DNA from: Calycina herbarum
Taxonomy: Eukaryota; Ascomycota; Leotiomycetes; Helotiales; Pezizellaceae
Length of the DNA stretch: 64,000 bases
Direction of reading: 5' to 3'
Assembly (NCBI GenBank): GCA_001414485.1
Contig: LLEY01000150.1
Location: 93,091-157,090, forward strand
Shown here: piece by piece, positions 22,783 through 33,333 of the stretch
How positions within the stretch are numbered: the first letter of the stretch is position 1
How the letters are laid out: each line of letters opens with the position of its first letter
Notes under the pieces: generated by a model
Told to the model about the DNA's origin: nothing
The model's input: the letters and a program-made list of their open reading frames with translations, nothing else
The model's database searches: none
Made by a program: the position numbers and the translations under genes

Positions 22783-24884
22783 TTACATCCCATTCGCTTT
22801 TGCCTCGAGAACACTAACAACACTTGATGCATCCGGCCCGCTGACGGGAGCGCCGTTTGGCTTCGGGATGGAAAGACCTCCATTACTTCTTGGGCTTCCG
22901 TTAATATTTAAATCTTGGCTCAGGGTAGGACCGTGTTTGCCTCGGAGCAACAATGGGGTAGTTGGTCTGGTCGTGATGAACTATTGCAAAATTAGTAAGA
23001 GAGTTTTCATATTTTTATTTCTATACTCACATTGCTTGCAGCGCTCAAAAGGGCGATGAGAGAACTCTGCACCACATCCTCGTGAACTCCCACTCCCCAA
23101 ACCTTCTGATTCGAACCTGCAGCGGTACACTCAACATATGATGCGGCTTTGGAATCTCGGCCTGCTCCAATAGAGTGCTCTACATAATTCGCGACATCTA
23201 ACTCTATACCAGTGGACGATAAAGCGTTAGCTAAACTCGAGATCGGACCATTACCATTGCCTTTGAGCGGGTGTTCTTGTCCGTCAATGGAGATGACTCC
23301 CTCGAATATCCTCTGGAGGTTCTTCGTGTCTTGTGTCTTACCAGGTTGTGGAGGCGCTGGTGACACGGATCGATCAGTGGTAATGCTGTAATCGACTAAC
23401 GTGAATCTTGGATTTTCTTTGAGGAAGTATGTCTTTTCAAATAAATCTTGGATTTCGGTAGAGAGGAGCTCGCGGCCAACTGCATCTGCCTGTTTTTGAA
23501 CGATTTTGCTGAATGCGACTTGTAAACCACGAGGTAAATCGAGCTCGAGGTTGCGGAGAATGATCCAAGCTGCTCCGCCTTTTCCACTTTGAGAGTTGAC
23601 TCGGATGATGGCTTCGTAAGTTCTTCCAATATCCTGGGGATCGAGAGGGAGGTATGGAAGCTGCCATTTGTCCTCGTCTGTTGCTCCCTCCTTCTTGCGT
23701 ACCTGGAAACCCTTCTTGATGGCATCCTGATGAGAACCGCTGAAAGCGCATACAACGAGGGAGCCGCCATATGGTGCTCGAGGGTGGACTGGGATTTTGT
23801 TGCTGACTTCTACCACATCAATGACCCGATTCAAATCCGAGAAATCAATACCTGGGTGGATACCCTGTGTGTAAAGGTTCAAAGCAAGGGTGACGAGATC
23901 AACATTTCCAGTTCTCTCGCCATTACCAAAGAGACACCCCTCAACTCTGTCAGCTCCTGCCATCTGTGCCAATTCCGCTGCTGCGACTGCGCAACCTCGG
24001 TCGTTATGTGGGTGGAGGGATACGCAAATCTTCTCTCGTTCTGTCATATTCTTGCAAAAGTATTCGATTTGGTCAGCGTAAACATTGGGTGTAGACATCT
24101 CGACCGTCGCAGGAAGGTTGAAGATAATTGGGTTTTCGACTGTAGGTCCCCAGGCTTCCTTAACAGCCTCACAAATTCGAATAACAAATTCCGGTCTAGA
24201 GTCCGAGAAAGTCTCTGGACTGAATTCGAATGCCCATTCTGTACCCGCCTGCGAAGGATCATCTTTTGTGATAGATCGTGCATATTTGGTACATTTGACT
24301 GCCAATTCCACATTCTGGTCCTCCGTCATGCCAAACACTATCCGCTGGAAGCATTCGCTCGTCGCAATATATATGTGTAGGAGGGCCTTTTTGGCGCCTT
24401 TGAGGGATTCGACTGTGCGCTTGATGAGTTCTTCTCGGCATGGGGAAAGGACTTGGAGCCAGACGTCGTCAGGGGTTGCTCCTGGAGTTTCGACAAGGCG
24501 TCTCGTGAAATCGAAATCCGTCTGCGAGGCTGAGGGGAAAGAAACCTCAATTTCTTTGTAGCCAAGTTCCACCAACATCTGAAAATACTTCCATTTCTGT
24601 TCACCGTCCTGTATTGAATAAATTAGCCTCTGTGATTCCTCGCAATTGCCCTTCGCGTATCGCATACCATGGGGTCTACCAAACTCTGGTTCCCATCGCG
24701 CAAATCGGTAGAAAGCCATCGTGGGGGCTTGTCAATGGTCTTTCCAGGCCATTGTCTATCTGCGAGCTGAAGAGGGGGAAAGCGCTTGTACTTCTTCGAC
24801 GGATCCTGAAGCCTTGAGAAACAAAAAGTCAGAATGGTATTATGTAGAGGTGACGAGGCGCAAAGGAATTTCATACATGGGCAT
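22783..24884 (-). CDS. LEU4: 2-isopropylmalate synthase (LEU4 type)
   Basis: Four exons: 24877-24884, 24668-24812, 23031-24608 and 22783-22980. They give 642 residues. It condenses acetyl-CoA with 2-oxoisovalerate, the first committed step of leucine synthesis, usually in mitochondria and feedback-inhibited by leucine. The TIM-barrel domain shows [22 protein letters not shown] (metal-binding His pair) and [16 protein letters not shown]; the C-terminal LeuA dimer/regulatory domain contains [12 protein letters not shown] and [13 protein letters not shown]. The first coding exon is only 8 nt (ATGCCCAT) and splicing yields the family-typical start [15 protein letters not shown]. The frame is open upstream of this ATG but has no earlier ATG. 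The final exon encodes a low-complexity tail ending in AKANGM. Symbol assigned by homology. Confidence 0.95.
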
Positions 24885-26661
24885 CTTGAAGCGCGGGGTC
24901 GCAGCGGACGGGGGATTTCCTAGGGGATCGGATTTTGTTTTTTGGGCTGTCGCTCCGAGAATCGGAAGAGTGATGATTCAGATACAGTATCAGTTGTAGG
25001 AAGATGTTCAGTATATGGTCACAAGAATAAGTGAATTCTCGCAGTATAGCAATTGGAAGACTAAAGTCCTGCGGTACTGGTAGAATTTAATAGGTTGAGT
25101 GAGTCAAGGTGCTGCTGAAGAAAAAGAGTCACACAGTAGAGGGGAAGGCCATGGCCCTGGATGGGCAAAGAAAAATGGGCTTTCCCCCTTTCGCCCCGCA
25201 TTCCTTTCAATTTTCGGGGCCACCTCAAAATTTGGGTATTTCATGACAACAAGGCGTACTTGTACATGAGGTGACATTGGTATCCGCCCTGCCATACAAT
25301 AGGTAACAGTCGTGGCAGCCAAGTCCCAGGTATATATATTACCATGATTTTCGACATGCATCCCCATCAAATTATTTTCTCAACTTCGGTCAGCGAATAG
25401 GATCAAGGGCCAAAATTGCCTACTAGTACTTGAGCTTGCCAGCACTACTAGTAACGCTGCACCTCTCGGCAGCACTTTCCGACTTCAAAATAGGAGGAAC
25501 TCTGGGAACTCTAGGAACTCTGGGAACTCTTCGCCTGATTAGAAATCCATCATACTTTCCCTCACTCCCTGCGAACTTCCTTTTCCCCAGGAAGAAGATC
25601 CTGTGGGTTCAAGGTGAGTTGCTCGAGTCTACTTCCAGGACTCTCTCAGCCCTCGAAAGCCTCGTCGGTTTCACAGTCTTGAAGGAAAGGACTCTTCATT
25701 GTACAAGTTCTAGAATGATCAAATACTATACACCAAGGGTATTTCGAAATTCAGGTCGAGATAAGATAATCGGGCATTACTCTGCCAGCACCTTCTCTCA
25801 CTTCGCTTGTATGAAACTCTCTAGAACATTTCAACGTAGTATTTATGAGGACCTAGGAGAATTGGAAACTCCTTCTAATAGCTCTCGAACAATAGTCGGG
25901 AAATAAGGTATTCGCAGAGCAATTCTCGTTTCTCTTACTAAGGTACTGGACGCAAGTACACTCTCTCGAGGGAAAAAGAAGGTCCGACCTTCTCGAATTC
26001 TGACGTCTCCTCTTGACCTTGACGAAAAAGCTTGGAAACCCAGATCGTGTCTTAGGAATGTAGATGGCGATGCCGACTGTTCTTCGGAATTTTTTGGAGA
26101 ATATTTAAGGCTAGGTAATGTCAAATGTCCCCAGTTTTGATGGACTTTAGGGGCTGGCAAGGGCCGTCGAGGTGCACCAGTATCCCGATGTACCCGGTCC
26201 AGTTACAAGTCCTTACAAAGTAAACGAAATTATCCAAGAATTTTGAAGTATTAAACTTTTCTAAACTCTTCTAGGTCACTATATATTAATTGTTTTAGGA
26301 CTTCTAGGTTAATAATTCTCAATGGATAGTGTTCACTTGCACCCAAAATATGGTGAAGTTATCAGATAAACCGACTTGGTATTTGATTTCAGTATCAAAA
26401 GAGCTTCCTAGATGTTTTTGTTCACCTAGACATTTCTAGAAAAGATTTGAGACTATCTGTACAAGCAGCTCCTGAAATCATGTCCGTAGTTCTCCTGAAG
26501 TTGTTTAATCGACCAGCTGAGCTGTATTTCCTAGCCTTCCTCTTTGATATCTGCGTTTACAGATGGCTCACGCCCGTGGGGGTGCCTCCGCACTTCTGCA
26601 TGTGTTCTACCATCAATTCGACGGAGTCGGACACAATACTTATGACAGTTCTCTTCTCCTT
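24885..26661. other. long intergenic region with a small tandem repeat
   Basis: No convincing gene. It contains a 9-bp tandem repeat (25496-25530). ORFs at 25430-25906 and 25843-26160 are artefacts; the first is partly translated tandem repeat. A pyrimidine-rich stretch lies near 25150-25220. Confidence 0.45.
25496..25530. repeat. 9-bp tandem repeat, four copies
   Basis: Four head-to-tail copies of GGAACTCT separated by G, A and G. It translates as a GTL repeat in one frame, which explains the spurious ORF there. Confidence 0.85.
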
Positions 26662-27513
26662 CTATTCTTTTAAAGGGTCATCGCACATTGGGCACACCTC
26701 ACTCTCCCCTAATTGAGCATTTCGTAAAGTCTGGACCAACATGTACAAGCAATGTGGCTTGCTAGTCACCTCTTCAGGAAGCTGTTTCCATTCCTCATAT
26801 CTGTGGCTAGCAAACGAATGATCACAATCAGAAAATGTATTATTCCAAATCTTGAATAAGTACGGCTGGTGATCTGGCTGGAGAACAGCTGTGAAGATAC
26901 CCTCTGTTTCAAGACCGGAATGCAAGATGCCCCGCATGTAGTCGTAAGTATACTAACGAGGATCTGGTGCTTTTGCAGCAGAGAACTGGGTGGTGAGTAA
27001 TGGCGATCGATCTCCAATAGCTTCATAAGAATCGCTGGTGGGATTTCGTGCCTTGGGCAATGGCTGTGTTCCCTTAACTTCACTGGGCGGTGAAGGTAAA
27101 CGTAGCGGTGCTTTCGTAGCATCAGAGGAACTGCAGGTTAGATTTTGTGTACTTAGTGATGACGGTGGACCTTGTTGTGATCCCGCAGCATCTTGAGACT
27201 CGCCGGTGATCTTTCGTCGTTTAGGTGCTGCCCTTTGTCGTTTGATATGCTTCCTCAGCGTAATTTCTTCTCGCTTCAAGCCAGTGACGCTCGCCTCAAG
27301 TCTCTTGATGTCACTTTCGACGTCCGCCTTCTTTGCCTTCATTTCCTCGATCCCGAAAGACATGCGTTTTGCCATCTAGAAACGGTTAGAGATGTTCGGA
27401 GACCGAGTAGAAAGCTCGCATACCCTTGATATCCTGACATTTACCTCTACTCCCAGTTCCTCCAACTCGCGCACATTGTGCCTCATTTCGTCATAGACGT
27501 CGTCGGCATCCAT
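26662..27513 (-). CDS. coiled-coil protein with C-terminal CPMC motif, unknown function
   Basis: Three exons are inferred: 27424-27513, 26958-27375 and 26662-26903, giving 249 residues. The N-terminal ~80 residues are charged and heptad-like (MRHNVRELEELGVEVNVRIS, EMKAKKADVESDIKRLEASV) and predict a coiled coil. A basic RQRAAPKRRK segment could be a nuclear localisation signal. A disordered Ser/Pro-rich linker follows. The C-terminal ~80 residues are globular, with WNNTFSDCDHSF, a leucine-rich LYMLVQTLRNAQL and CPMCDDPL, possibly a small metal-binding tip. Exons 2 and 3 lie in one frame broken only by TAG at 26953-26955; a 54-bp intron (26904-26957, GTTAGT donor) removes it. If not spliced, the product is truncated. 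Function not recognised. Confidence 0.65.
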
Positions 27514-28286
27514 TTTGATATTAGTGGGGTTGGATGTTGTCTTGGAGAGACCAGGGTCGTGAATTTGGAGATTACGCCGGTAACGTGATACCGATTCGTT
27601 GTTCTTGCTGAGAATAGGTGTTAGTTTGATATTAACTAAGATAAAATAGTGGGGAGCCGGTATTTCTTAGTTCAACTGTCTGTGAGTCACTGCCGTGACC
27701 GTTGTAAACTAGCGTCCGATTGTCGGGGAAAATCAAGTTATTTATTCACTCCTTTCGTGTAATTTATTCTTCTACCTGTATCATCTAGTGTATCTCCTAC
27801 ACAGGATTGATGCTACATATAACACAGACTCAAACAGTACCCGATGTTAACTAATTTTGAGTAGGTTTCTAAGCGCGCGGGATGCTATCGGGAGTCGGAA
27901 TAATATCACCAAAAGAATGTCTTGGTTGAAAAGCGGGCTACAAAATCTACGCTTGAGCTAGAATCTTTGTGATCGCCGATTTAAGTGCTAGAAACCGTTG
28001 ATATGGTAGTCGAATTTTTGGGTCATAATTATGCTAAGCTGGAAATAAGCGAGTGGTTGCAACCCCTTAGCTTACTGTCGAATTTTTGGGTCATAATTAT
28101 GCTAAGCTGGAAATAAGCGAGTGATTGCAACCCCTTAGCTTACTGTACGAAATGAATAAAAGCCCCTCTCTGCCCTTCTCAAATTTGATTTTCAATTAAA
28201 AACATAATCATTACTTCTTCGAGTCTTTATACACCATCAATACTCAAATTACTCTCAGCCGATCCTTCGATCCCCAACCCACAAAA
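27514..28286. other. divergent intergenic region containing a 68-bp tandem duplication
   Basis: Promoter region shared by the coiled-coil gene (minus) and the dsRBD-like gene (plus). It contains the duplication at 28010-28145; the rest holds no ORF. Confidence 0.5.
28010..28145. repeat. 68-bp perfect-length tandem duplication
   Basis: Two head-to-tail 68-bp copies (28010-28077 and 28078-28145) differ at one position only (GTGGTTG against GTGATTG). Each carries TTTTTGGGTCATAATTATGC and ends CCCCTTAGCTTACTG. The second copy ends about 140 bp upstream of the ATG at 28287, so it sits in that gene's promoter or leader. The near identity implies a recent duplication. Confidence 0.95.
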
Positions 28287-29196
28287 ATGGAAAGCAACAT
28301 GGATCTCAACAGACAAAAACCTCACACACGAGCAACATCCCCAATGGGCCTTTTATCAGCCAAGTCAAGCAAGAATCCCATCAGCGTTTTGTATACTGCT
28401 GCACAAAACGATCTAGAAATCGATCCGATAGTTGTAGACAACTACGCTCGGCCAACCGAAACATCACACTGGACCTGCGACGTATCGGTCAGATTTCTTC
28501 GACACATCGGCGAATCTCCTCTTTTCGACTGTTACTCAGTCAAATTACCAGTTAACTTGACTGTTACCGGTAGTGGGGTATCTAAAAAACTCGCCAAACT
28601 CAATGCTTGCACTAAGCTCCAGCAATACTTATTCCCAACTCTCTCTCTGGATTCTGGTAAGTTTCTAAGGCCATGTAAACCCCTCCTTCGTGAAAAACTC
28701 AACTAATTCAAATTTAGTACGTTTTAGAACTACTAGTCGCTATTTCATGGGCGGGGATAAGCCAGATCCACCGAAGATGGGCATTGACGGACTGGAGAAA
28801 TTAATCACGTTCCATGAAATAGAACATGCGAAAGCCCAAGTTGAAAATGAGCACAGAAGGGAAAAATGGCGTACTCATTCGATGTACGATTACACCACCA
28901 TATCGCCCGTTTTCCCCTGGACCTCTTCCGCCTCGCCATCTACCACATTGCCCAGCATCTTATTTACCACACCATCGACAATTTCACCACCTACACTCTT
29001 ATTAGCTAAATTATCCATTATTTCGCCCTCCGCCAGTTCTTTCTCCGGTTCGGGTTCAGATAACAGTGTTTCCGATGAAGAACCAACCTCCCCAGCCACG
29101 GATTGGGACTTTCTCCCCGACCTGCCGGAATTGACGCTAAAACAACAAACAATAGCACCAAGATACCTGGATCCAGAGGATCTCATCGCACTATAA
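28287..29196 (+). CDS. protein with double-stranded-RNA-binding-like domain
   Basis: Two exons (28287-28656 and 28718-29196) joined over a 61-bp intron give 282 residues. Residues about 31-117 resemble a dsRBD: an N-terminal helix (NPISVLYTAAQ), beta strands (WTCDVSVRF and FDCYSVKLPVNLTVTG) and the hallmark helix GSGVSKKLAKLNACTKLQQY, which in true dsRBDs contacts the RNA major groove. The assignment is by pattern only. The C-terminal half has a charged helix (FHEIEHAKAQVENEHRREK), then a Ser/Thr/Pro-rich linker and an acidic tail. No catalytic domain (RNase III, ADAR, helicase) is fused. Two unknown genes flank it and a tandem duplication sits in its promoter. A role in RNA silencing or RNA sensing is speculative. 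Confidence 0.65.
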
Positions 29197-30560
29197 TACT
29201 ACTGTGCGGGTACCGGTAGACAAGTTTTGGTGTCCGGATAGATTTTAGGCGTTTGGTGAATCATTTTCGTTTAGATTAGGAAACTGATACCTTTGTACGT
29301 TGGTAATGCTCTGGGAGTTAGATGTTTTGCGTTAGAATTTGACTAATGATAAATTCTTTTCATCATCGCTCGCATTAACCACAAGCTTGATAAACACTCA
29401 CATTTTTAATTCACACCAGACTTCTATAGCATTTCACAAATACCATAACCTAAGTGACGAAATTACCTGCCTTTCTTGTCAAACAATATACATAAATGCC
29501 TAACCTCGGTCCCCGCTTACCAAATCTTTCTTTAGATCAAATATCACTCCAGAAAACATAGAAAATTTAGTCCTGTACTTCAAAATTCCTTGTAAACAAT
29601 TTCATGCGGTATTTGATTGGTTCTTTCATCTGCACGAAATACCCTTGGAACAATATTTCTCTCCAACTCTTGCGATCCTGGTTGTTTGCTCTTTTTAATC
29701 TCTTTCCTACCGGCAAGTCGAAACCATTTGCTAAGTTACTTCGCTGATTATTACAAGTTATTTGAAATCATTAAGTAGTGTGTATAGTAGTGGATGCCTT
29801 TATCAGGTCTGGCCGAGCGGATTCCATATTTTCAAGAGCACTTCCGTAATCGATTCGTTTTGCTAGTCTTAGATTTTTTGCAACTCTTATTATTGTTGGA
29901 ATCTAGATGCCGGGCCTGGACCGTCAAACCGACTTGAGCCGACAGTCTAGAGTAAAATGTGAACCCCACCCTCTCGCTTAATTTTTGTGGACCACCAGGT
30001 CAATGATTCACCTAACCTCATTCCACAGTCCAGCCGCCTTGCAACTCCAAATAAACAATCTAAAACTGATCCTTGCAGGTGACCGAGTGGTTAGCGGCTT
30101 ACGGTTTTCGTTAACACAAATATACTCTTCTGCCCTCATTAGGTTCAATTCCTAGCTTATGCTACCTGAGGCTGCTGCCTTTGCTTCGCTCGGTAGTTAG
30201 TTCAGTCGATATCTTCAGCTTTTCCTCTGTTTGTGATCTCTTTTTGTGAATTTTTGACTCATTTTGGTTCGGTTTGTGATCTCATATTGTTACAATTGCT
30301 TTACTGAGTTAACGGTTCTAGATTTAGACTGGTGTCACCAATTCTTTTTTTAGCTAATGGAGAACTATCACTCTGTGGAGATTAAGATACAGAAACGAGA
30401 ACAACAATTTGGGTTTCTTTGTCGGCAAGGGGCTTTAAGTTCAAAGAGTTGCGTATTAGCTAGCGAAGAATTAGAGGTAGCTCTAAAACCCCGAAGTTAT
30501 CTCTCGCGGTATTGGGGTATTTGGTGGAAAGAAACTGCCAAAGCTAGTCAACAGGCCACA
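29197..30560. other. intergenic with tRNA-like relics
   Basis: No protein gene supported. AT-rich, with two A-box-like motifs (29810-29820 and 30080-30090). The ORF at 30357-30674 overlaps the 3' end of the RING/IBR-like gene on the other strand and has no domain. Confidence 0.4.
30073..30165 (+). other. possible tRNA pseudogene or tRNA-derived relic
   Basis: TGACCGAGTGG at 30080-30090 resembles a pol III A box of serine/leucine-type tRNAs. GGTTCAATTCC at 30142-30152 resembles a B box at a normal distance. I could not pair an acceptor stem or a clean anticodon stem, so a working tRNA is unlikely. A second A-box-like TGGCCGAGCGG lies at 29810-29820 without a B box. Confidence 0.3.
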
Positions 30561-31514
30561 TCAGCAGTCACAATGTTGTTGTCGCCACGGACAATCATGT
30601 TGGAAGCAAGTGCTTTGACGGCATACAATACATACCATTTCGTTACTGTCTCTTTGGGGATTTCTTCGTCTTAAGCATCCCTTGGGATGGAATTGACCAG
30701 AATGGCAATGATTTGGGTTACCCCCGGGATTGCGACACCAGCAGAAATTTGGCTGGTCTTTCAGGTAGTCCGAAATGACGAAACGCTCCCAACTAAATAA
30801 GGACTTGTTAGAGATATTCCATTGATGGATGGGGAGAGAGTGATCAAACTGTTCAACCAGAGTAGCATTGTTTCCAATGTAGTAGTTTACCCTTGCAGCT
30901 GACAAAATTGAATGACAATTTTCACTTCCGGGGCAGGTAATTTGGCGGCTCCACTGAGCTTGATCAAGAGGAATTTGATCCAGGACGAGAGTATGGAGGC
31001 ATCCTGTGCATACAAGACCGTCAAGATGGTTGCAGCCTGCTGTGGAATAAAGAGGAAACGAGTCGCCGGGAAAATCTTCCCCACATACTTGACAATCTTG
31101 TGCCGCTTCAGAGTCTTCGCTTCCACTCCCTGCGAAACTACCACCGCCACGGGGTTGATCAATTCCGATTGGAACGGTAGGGAACCTTTCGATGACTGGA
31201 CGTGAGATATTGGCTTCATTTCCCATTCTTTGGAGGATGTGGGTGACAGCAGATATTCCGTTTCTCTTGAGGGTGCTTATAGCAATGTTCGGGCCAGCTG
31301 GCGGGGTCCTGAGTTCAAGGTCAAGCTGCCGCAGTTTGGCAAACAAAGTATCTCTCTTTTGTTTTGGCTTTTTAACCCAACCATTCTTGTGGAAAACTCG
31401 GAGTATCCTCTTCATGATCTCAGAGGTGTAATAGAATGTTGGGGGAGTCGGAGGACGTTGGGTTGGCGTGAACTGGTACCCAAAAGCACGCGGTGGTTGT
31501 TGAATTTGTGCCAT
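30561..31514 (-). CDS. RING/IBR-like cysteine-rich protein, apparently truncated
   Basis: A single-exon 317-residue protein. After a disordered N-terminus (YQFTPTQRPPTPPTF) and a helical region, a Cys/His cluster begins with CQVCGEDFPGD, then HLDGLVCTGCLHT and TCPGSENCHS, followed by a linker and a second cluster with NFCWCRNPGGNPNHCHSGQ, EMVCIVCRQSTCF and HDCPW. This order resembles the RING1 and IBR parts of RBR E3 ubiquitin ligases as found in many fungal paralogues. The Rcat domain with its catalytic cysteine is missing: the protein ends at HCDC and no continuation is visible downstream. It may be a truncated paralogue, a pseudogene or a non-catalytic zinc-binding protein. Confidence 0.72.
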   Translation of the reverse strand: MAQIQQPPRAFGYQFTPTQRPPTPPTFYYTSEIMKRILRVFHKNGWVKKPKQKRDTLFAKLRQLDLELRTPPAGPNIAISTLKRNGISAVTHILQRMGNEANISRPVIERFPTVPIGIDQPRGGGSFAGSGSEDSEAAQDCQVCGEDFPGDSFPLYSTAGCNHLDGLVCTGCLHTLVLDQIPLDQAQWSRQITCPGSENCHSILSAARVNYYIGNNATLVEQFDHSLPIHQWNISNKSLFSWERFVISDYLKDQPNFCWCRNPGGNPNHCHSGQFHPKGCLRRRNPQRDSNEMVCIVCRQSTCFQHDCPWRQQHCDC

Positions 31515-32727
31515 TCTTGAAGATTGCCGTTTGTTTTCGATGGCTCAGTACCTGGGTCAAGAATTCGCCTAGGGAGTTTTAGCATGGTTTTATAGGGGGT
31601 GGTAATAAAGACATGTTTGAAAATCGAAAGTAAATGCCGAAGATGCGTGAAGAGTCTCGCCCTGAATGAGAATCTCGAAAGAAAGAGAATGGAGAAGACG
31701 AAATGATACTCGATCACTTGGTGTCTCGGAAAGAAAGAAAAAGACTGGCTACATGAACACGAGACTGTCTTTAGTGGTACAAAAAGTTTCCAAGAATCTT
31801 TAGAATATAGTTCGGTGATGGGAATCCTTGTAATGAAGATTTTTTGTAGCTCCAAAAAAGATTGTTCTCTTCGAGCCATTGCTGGGTAACCCAGGAATAG
31901 ATACTATCTTTTATAGCTATTGTTAGGTGACCTACGAATAGACCCAAAATAACAATCTCAGCTATGCGTAGGCTACCTACAGATAGCAAAAAGTCCGGAA
32001 ATGGTTTAGAAGCAGCCAGAAATCTCAACTCTCTTTTCAGTCCCCAAAGGTGATGCTTGGGGTTACTTGAAAAATGATGGCTTACTCAAAAAATGGTAGC
32101 TTACTCGCAACTTTCCTTTTGGCCCCAACTGGATAATTGATGGTTGACTCGACAAACAATGACTTACTCGAAAAATGGTAGCTTATGCGATAACTGATAG
32201 CCTACTCAACCTCATACTTGATGGCTTATTGGATACTCTGGAAGTTCGAGTTACACCAAATAATTCCGAGCTCACTCAAGCTGCTGGAGCCGAAAAGATT
32301 TGACACTTCCACTTGGAATGATAGAGTACCAGAGTACCACAGTTGTGATAATGTTGGTATACTGGTACTCGTATAACGTTGACGTTTGCTGATGATTGTT
32401 GGTAGGTCGATTCAGGGTGCCCGCGATGGCGCGAAAAGATTCTCCCGCTGGGCTCCCCAGACTTCACCCCGCCCTCTCAACCCCATTCTCCACGACCGAA
32501 AGTACCGAAATTCATCAACCTCCACTCCACCCAAAACCCAAATCACTTGCAATGGCAGAATGAAGATCCGCTACAACAGCGTGACCGGAGTCATTGCGAC
32601 CATGAAAATAAAACAATTGACCTTCTAGCAGACTAACAGTCACCAATTCATCGTCCTCACCATAATAACCCTTCCCAATATACCCTCAAATAATCAATAC
32701 CCATTTGACCAAGCATCATCAACCCAA
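31515..32727. other. repeat-bearing intergenic region
   Basis: Contains three diverged copies of a GGTNACC(C/T)A-type motif (31884-31898, 31925-31940 and 31971-31985) related to the array at the window's right end. It also holds two copies of a TACTC(A/G)AAAAATGGTAGCTTA-like unit near 32084 and 32165. ORFs at 31412-32028 are artefacts. Confidence 0.45.
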
Positions 32728-33183
32728 ATGGGAGCCAAAAAGATCCTCCTCCTCAACGGACCAAGCCTCAACCTTCTCGGCACGCGCGAGCCACACATTT
32801 ACGGCTCAACAACCCTCTCCGATGTCGAGCAAGCAGCCGTGGCACAAGCCTCCTCCTCTGGAGCCTCCCTCTTATTCTTTCAAACGAACCACGAAGGCAT
32901 CCTCATCGACCGCATACATAAAGCTCGCGAAGAGGGCGTTGACGCGATTGTCATCAACCCGGCAGCATTTACACATCAGAGCGTGGCGTTGAGGGACGCT
33001 TTGTTGGGCGTGGATATTCCCTTTGTGGAGATACATGTGAGCAATGTGCATAAGAGGGAGGAGTGGAGGAGTAAGAGTTATTTTAGCGATAAAGCGGAGG
33101 CTGTAATTTGTGGGCTGGGTGTTTTTGGGTATAAGGCAGCTGTTGAGTTTTGCTTGGAGCATATGAAGACGAAGGAGAAGTGA
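32728..33183 (+). CDS. catabolic 3-dehydroquinase (type II)
   Basis: 151 residues, single exon, normal length for a type II dehydroquinase. It dehydrates 3-dehydroquinate to 3-dehydroshikimate in quinate catabolism (qa-2 in Neurospora, qutE in Aspergillus). Seen motifs: [20 protein letters not shown] (catalytic Arg20 and Tyr25), [31 protein letters not shown] (substrate-binding Asn and His) and [17 protein letters not shown]. Anabolic dehydroquinase activity resides in the AROM protein in fungi, so a separate type II enzyme indicates the catabolic path. It converges with the quinate/shikimate dehydrogenase 150 bp away. Confidence 0.95.
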   Translation: MGAKKILLLNGPSLNLLGTREPHIYGSTTLSDVEQAAVAQASSSGASLLFFQTNHEGILIDRIHKAREEGVDAIVINPAAFTHQSVALRDALLGVDIPFVEIHVSNVHKREEWRSKSYFSDKAEAVICGLGVFGYKAAVEFCLEHMKTKEK

Positions 33184-33333
33184 CGAGGCAGCTCGTAGAA
33201 TTTTGGTTCGACGAAATATATACAATCTTGTGGTACTGGTTCTTGCCTTTACCATAATATCGAAAAGCTTTGTATTCCTAAGTCATTTGGGTTTTGATAT
33301 ACTTTACATCTATGAACATTGTATACTCAAGCT

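Noticed and set aside
23589..24561. Long ORFs antisense to isopropylmalate synthase
   Set aside because: They are reading-frame shadows of a strongly conserved gene on the minus strand.
25430..25906. 158-codon ORF with GTLGTLGTL
   Set aside because: The repeat is a translated 9-bp tandem repeat; no domain and no splice or start context.
29801..29830. tRNA-Leu start (GGTCTGGCCGAGCGG)
   Set aside because: Only the A-box half is present; no anticodon arm, T-arm or matching acceptor follows.
30357..30674. 105-codon plus ORF overlapping the RING/IBR-like gene end
   Set aside because: No domain; overlaps cysteine-rich coding on the other strand. Considered as a missing Rcat, but the minus frame after the stop has no cysteine pattern.
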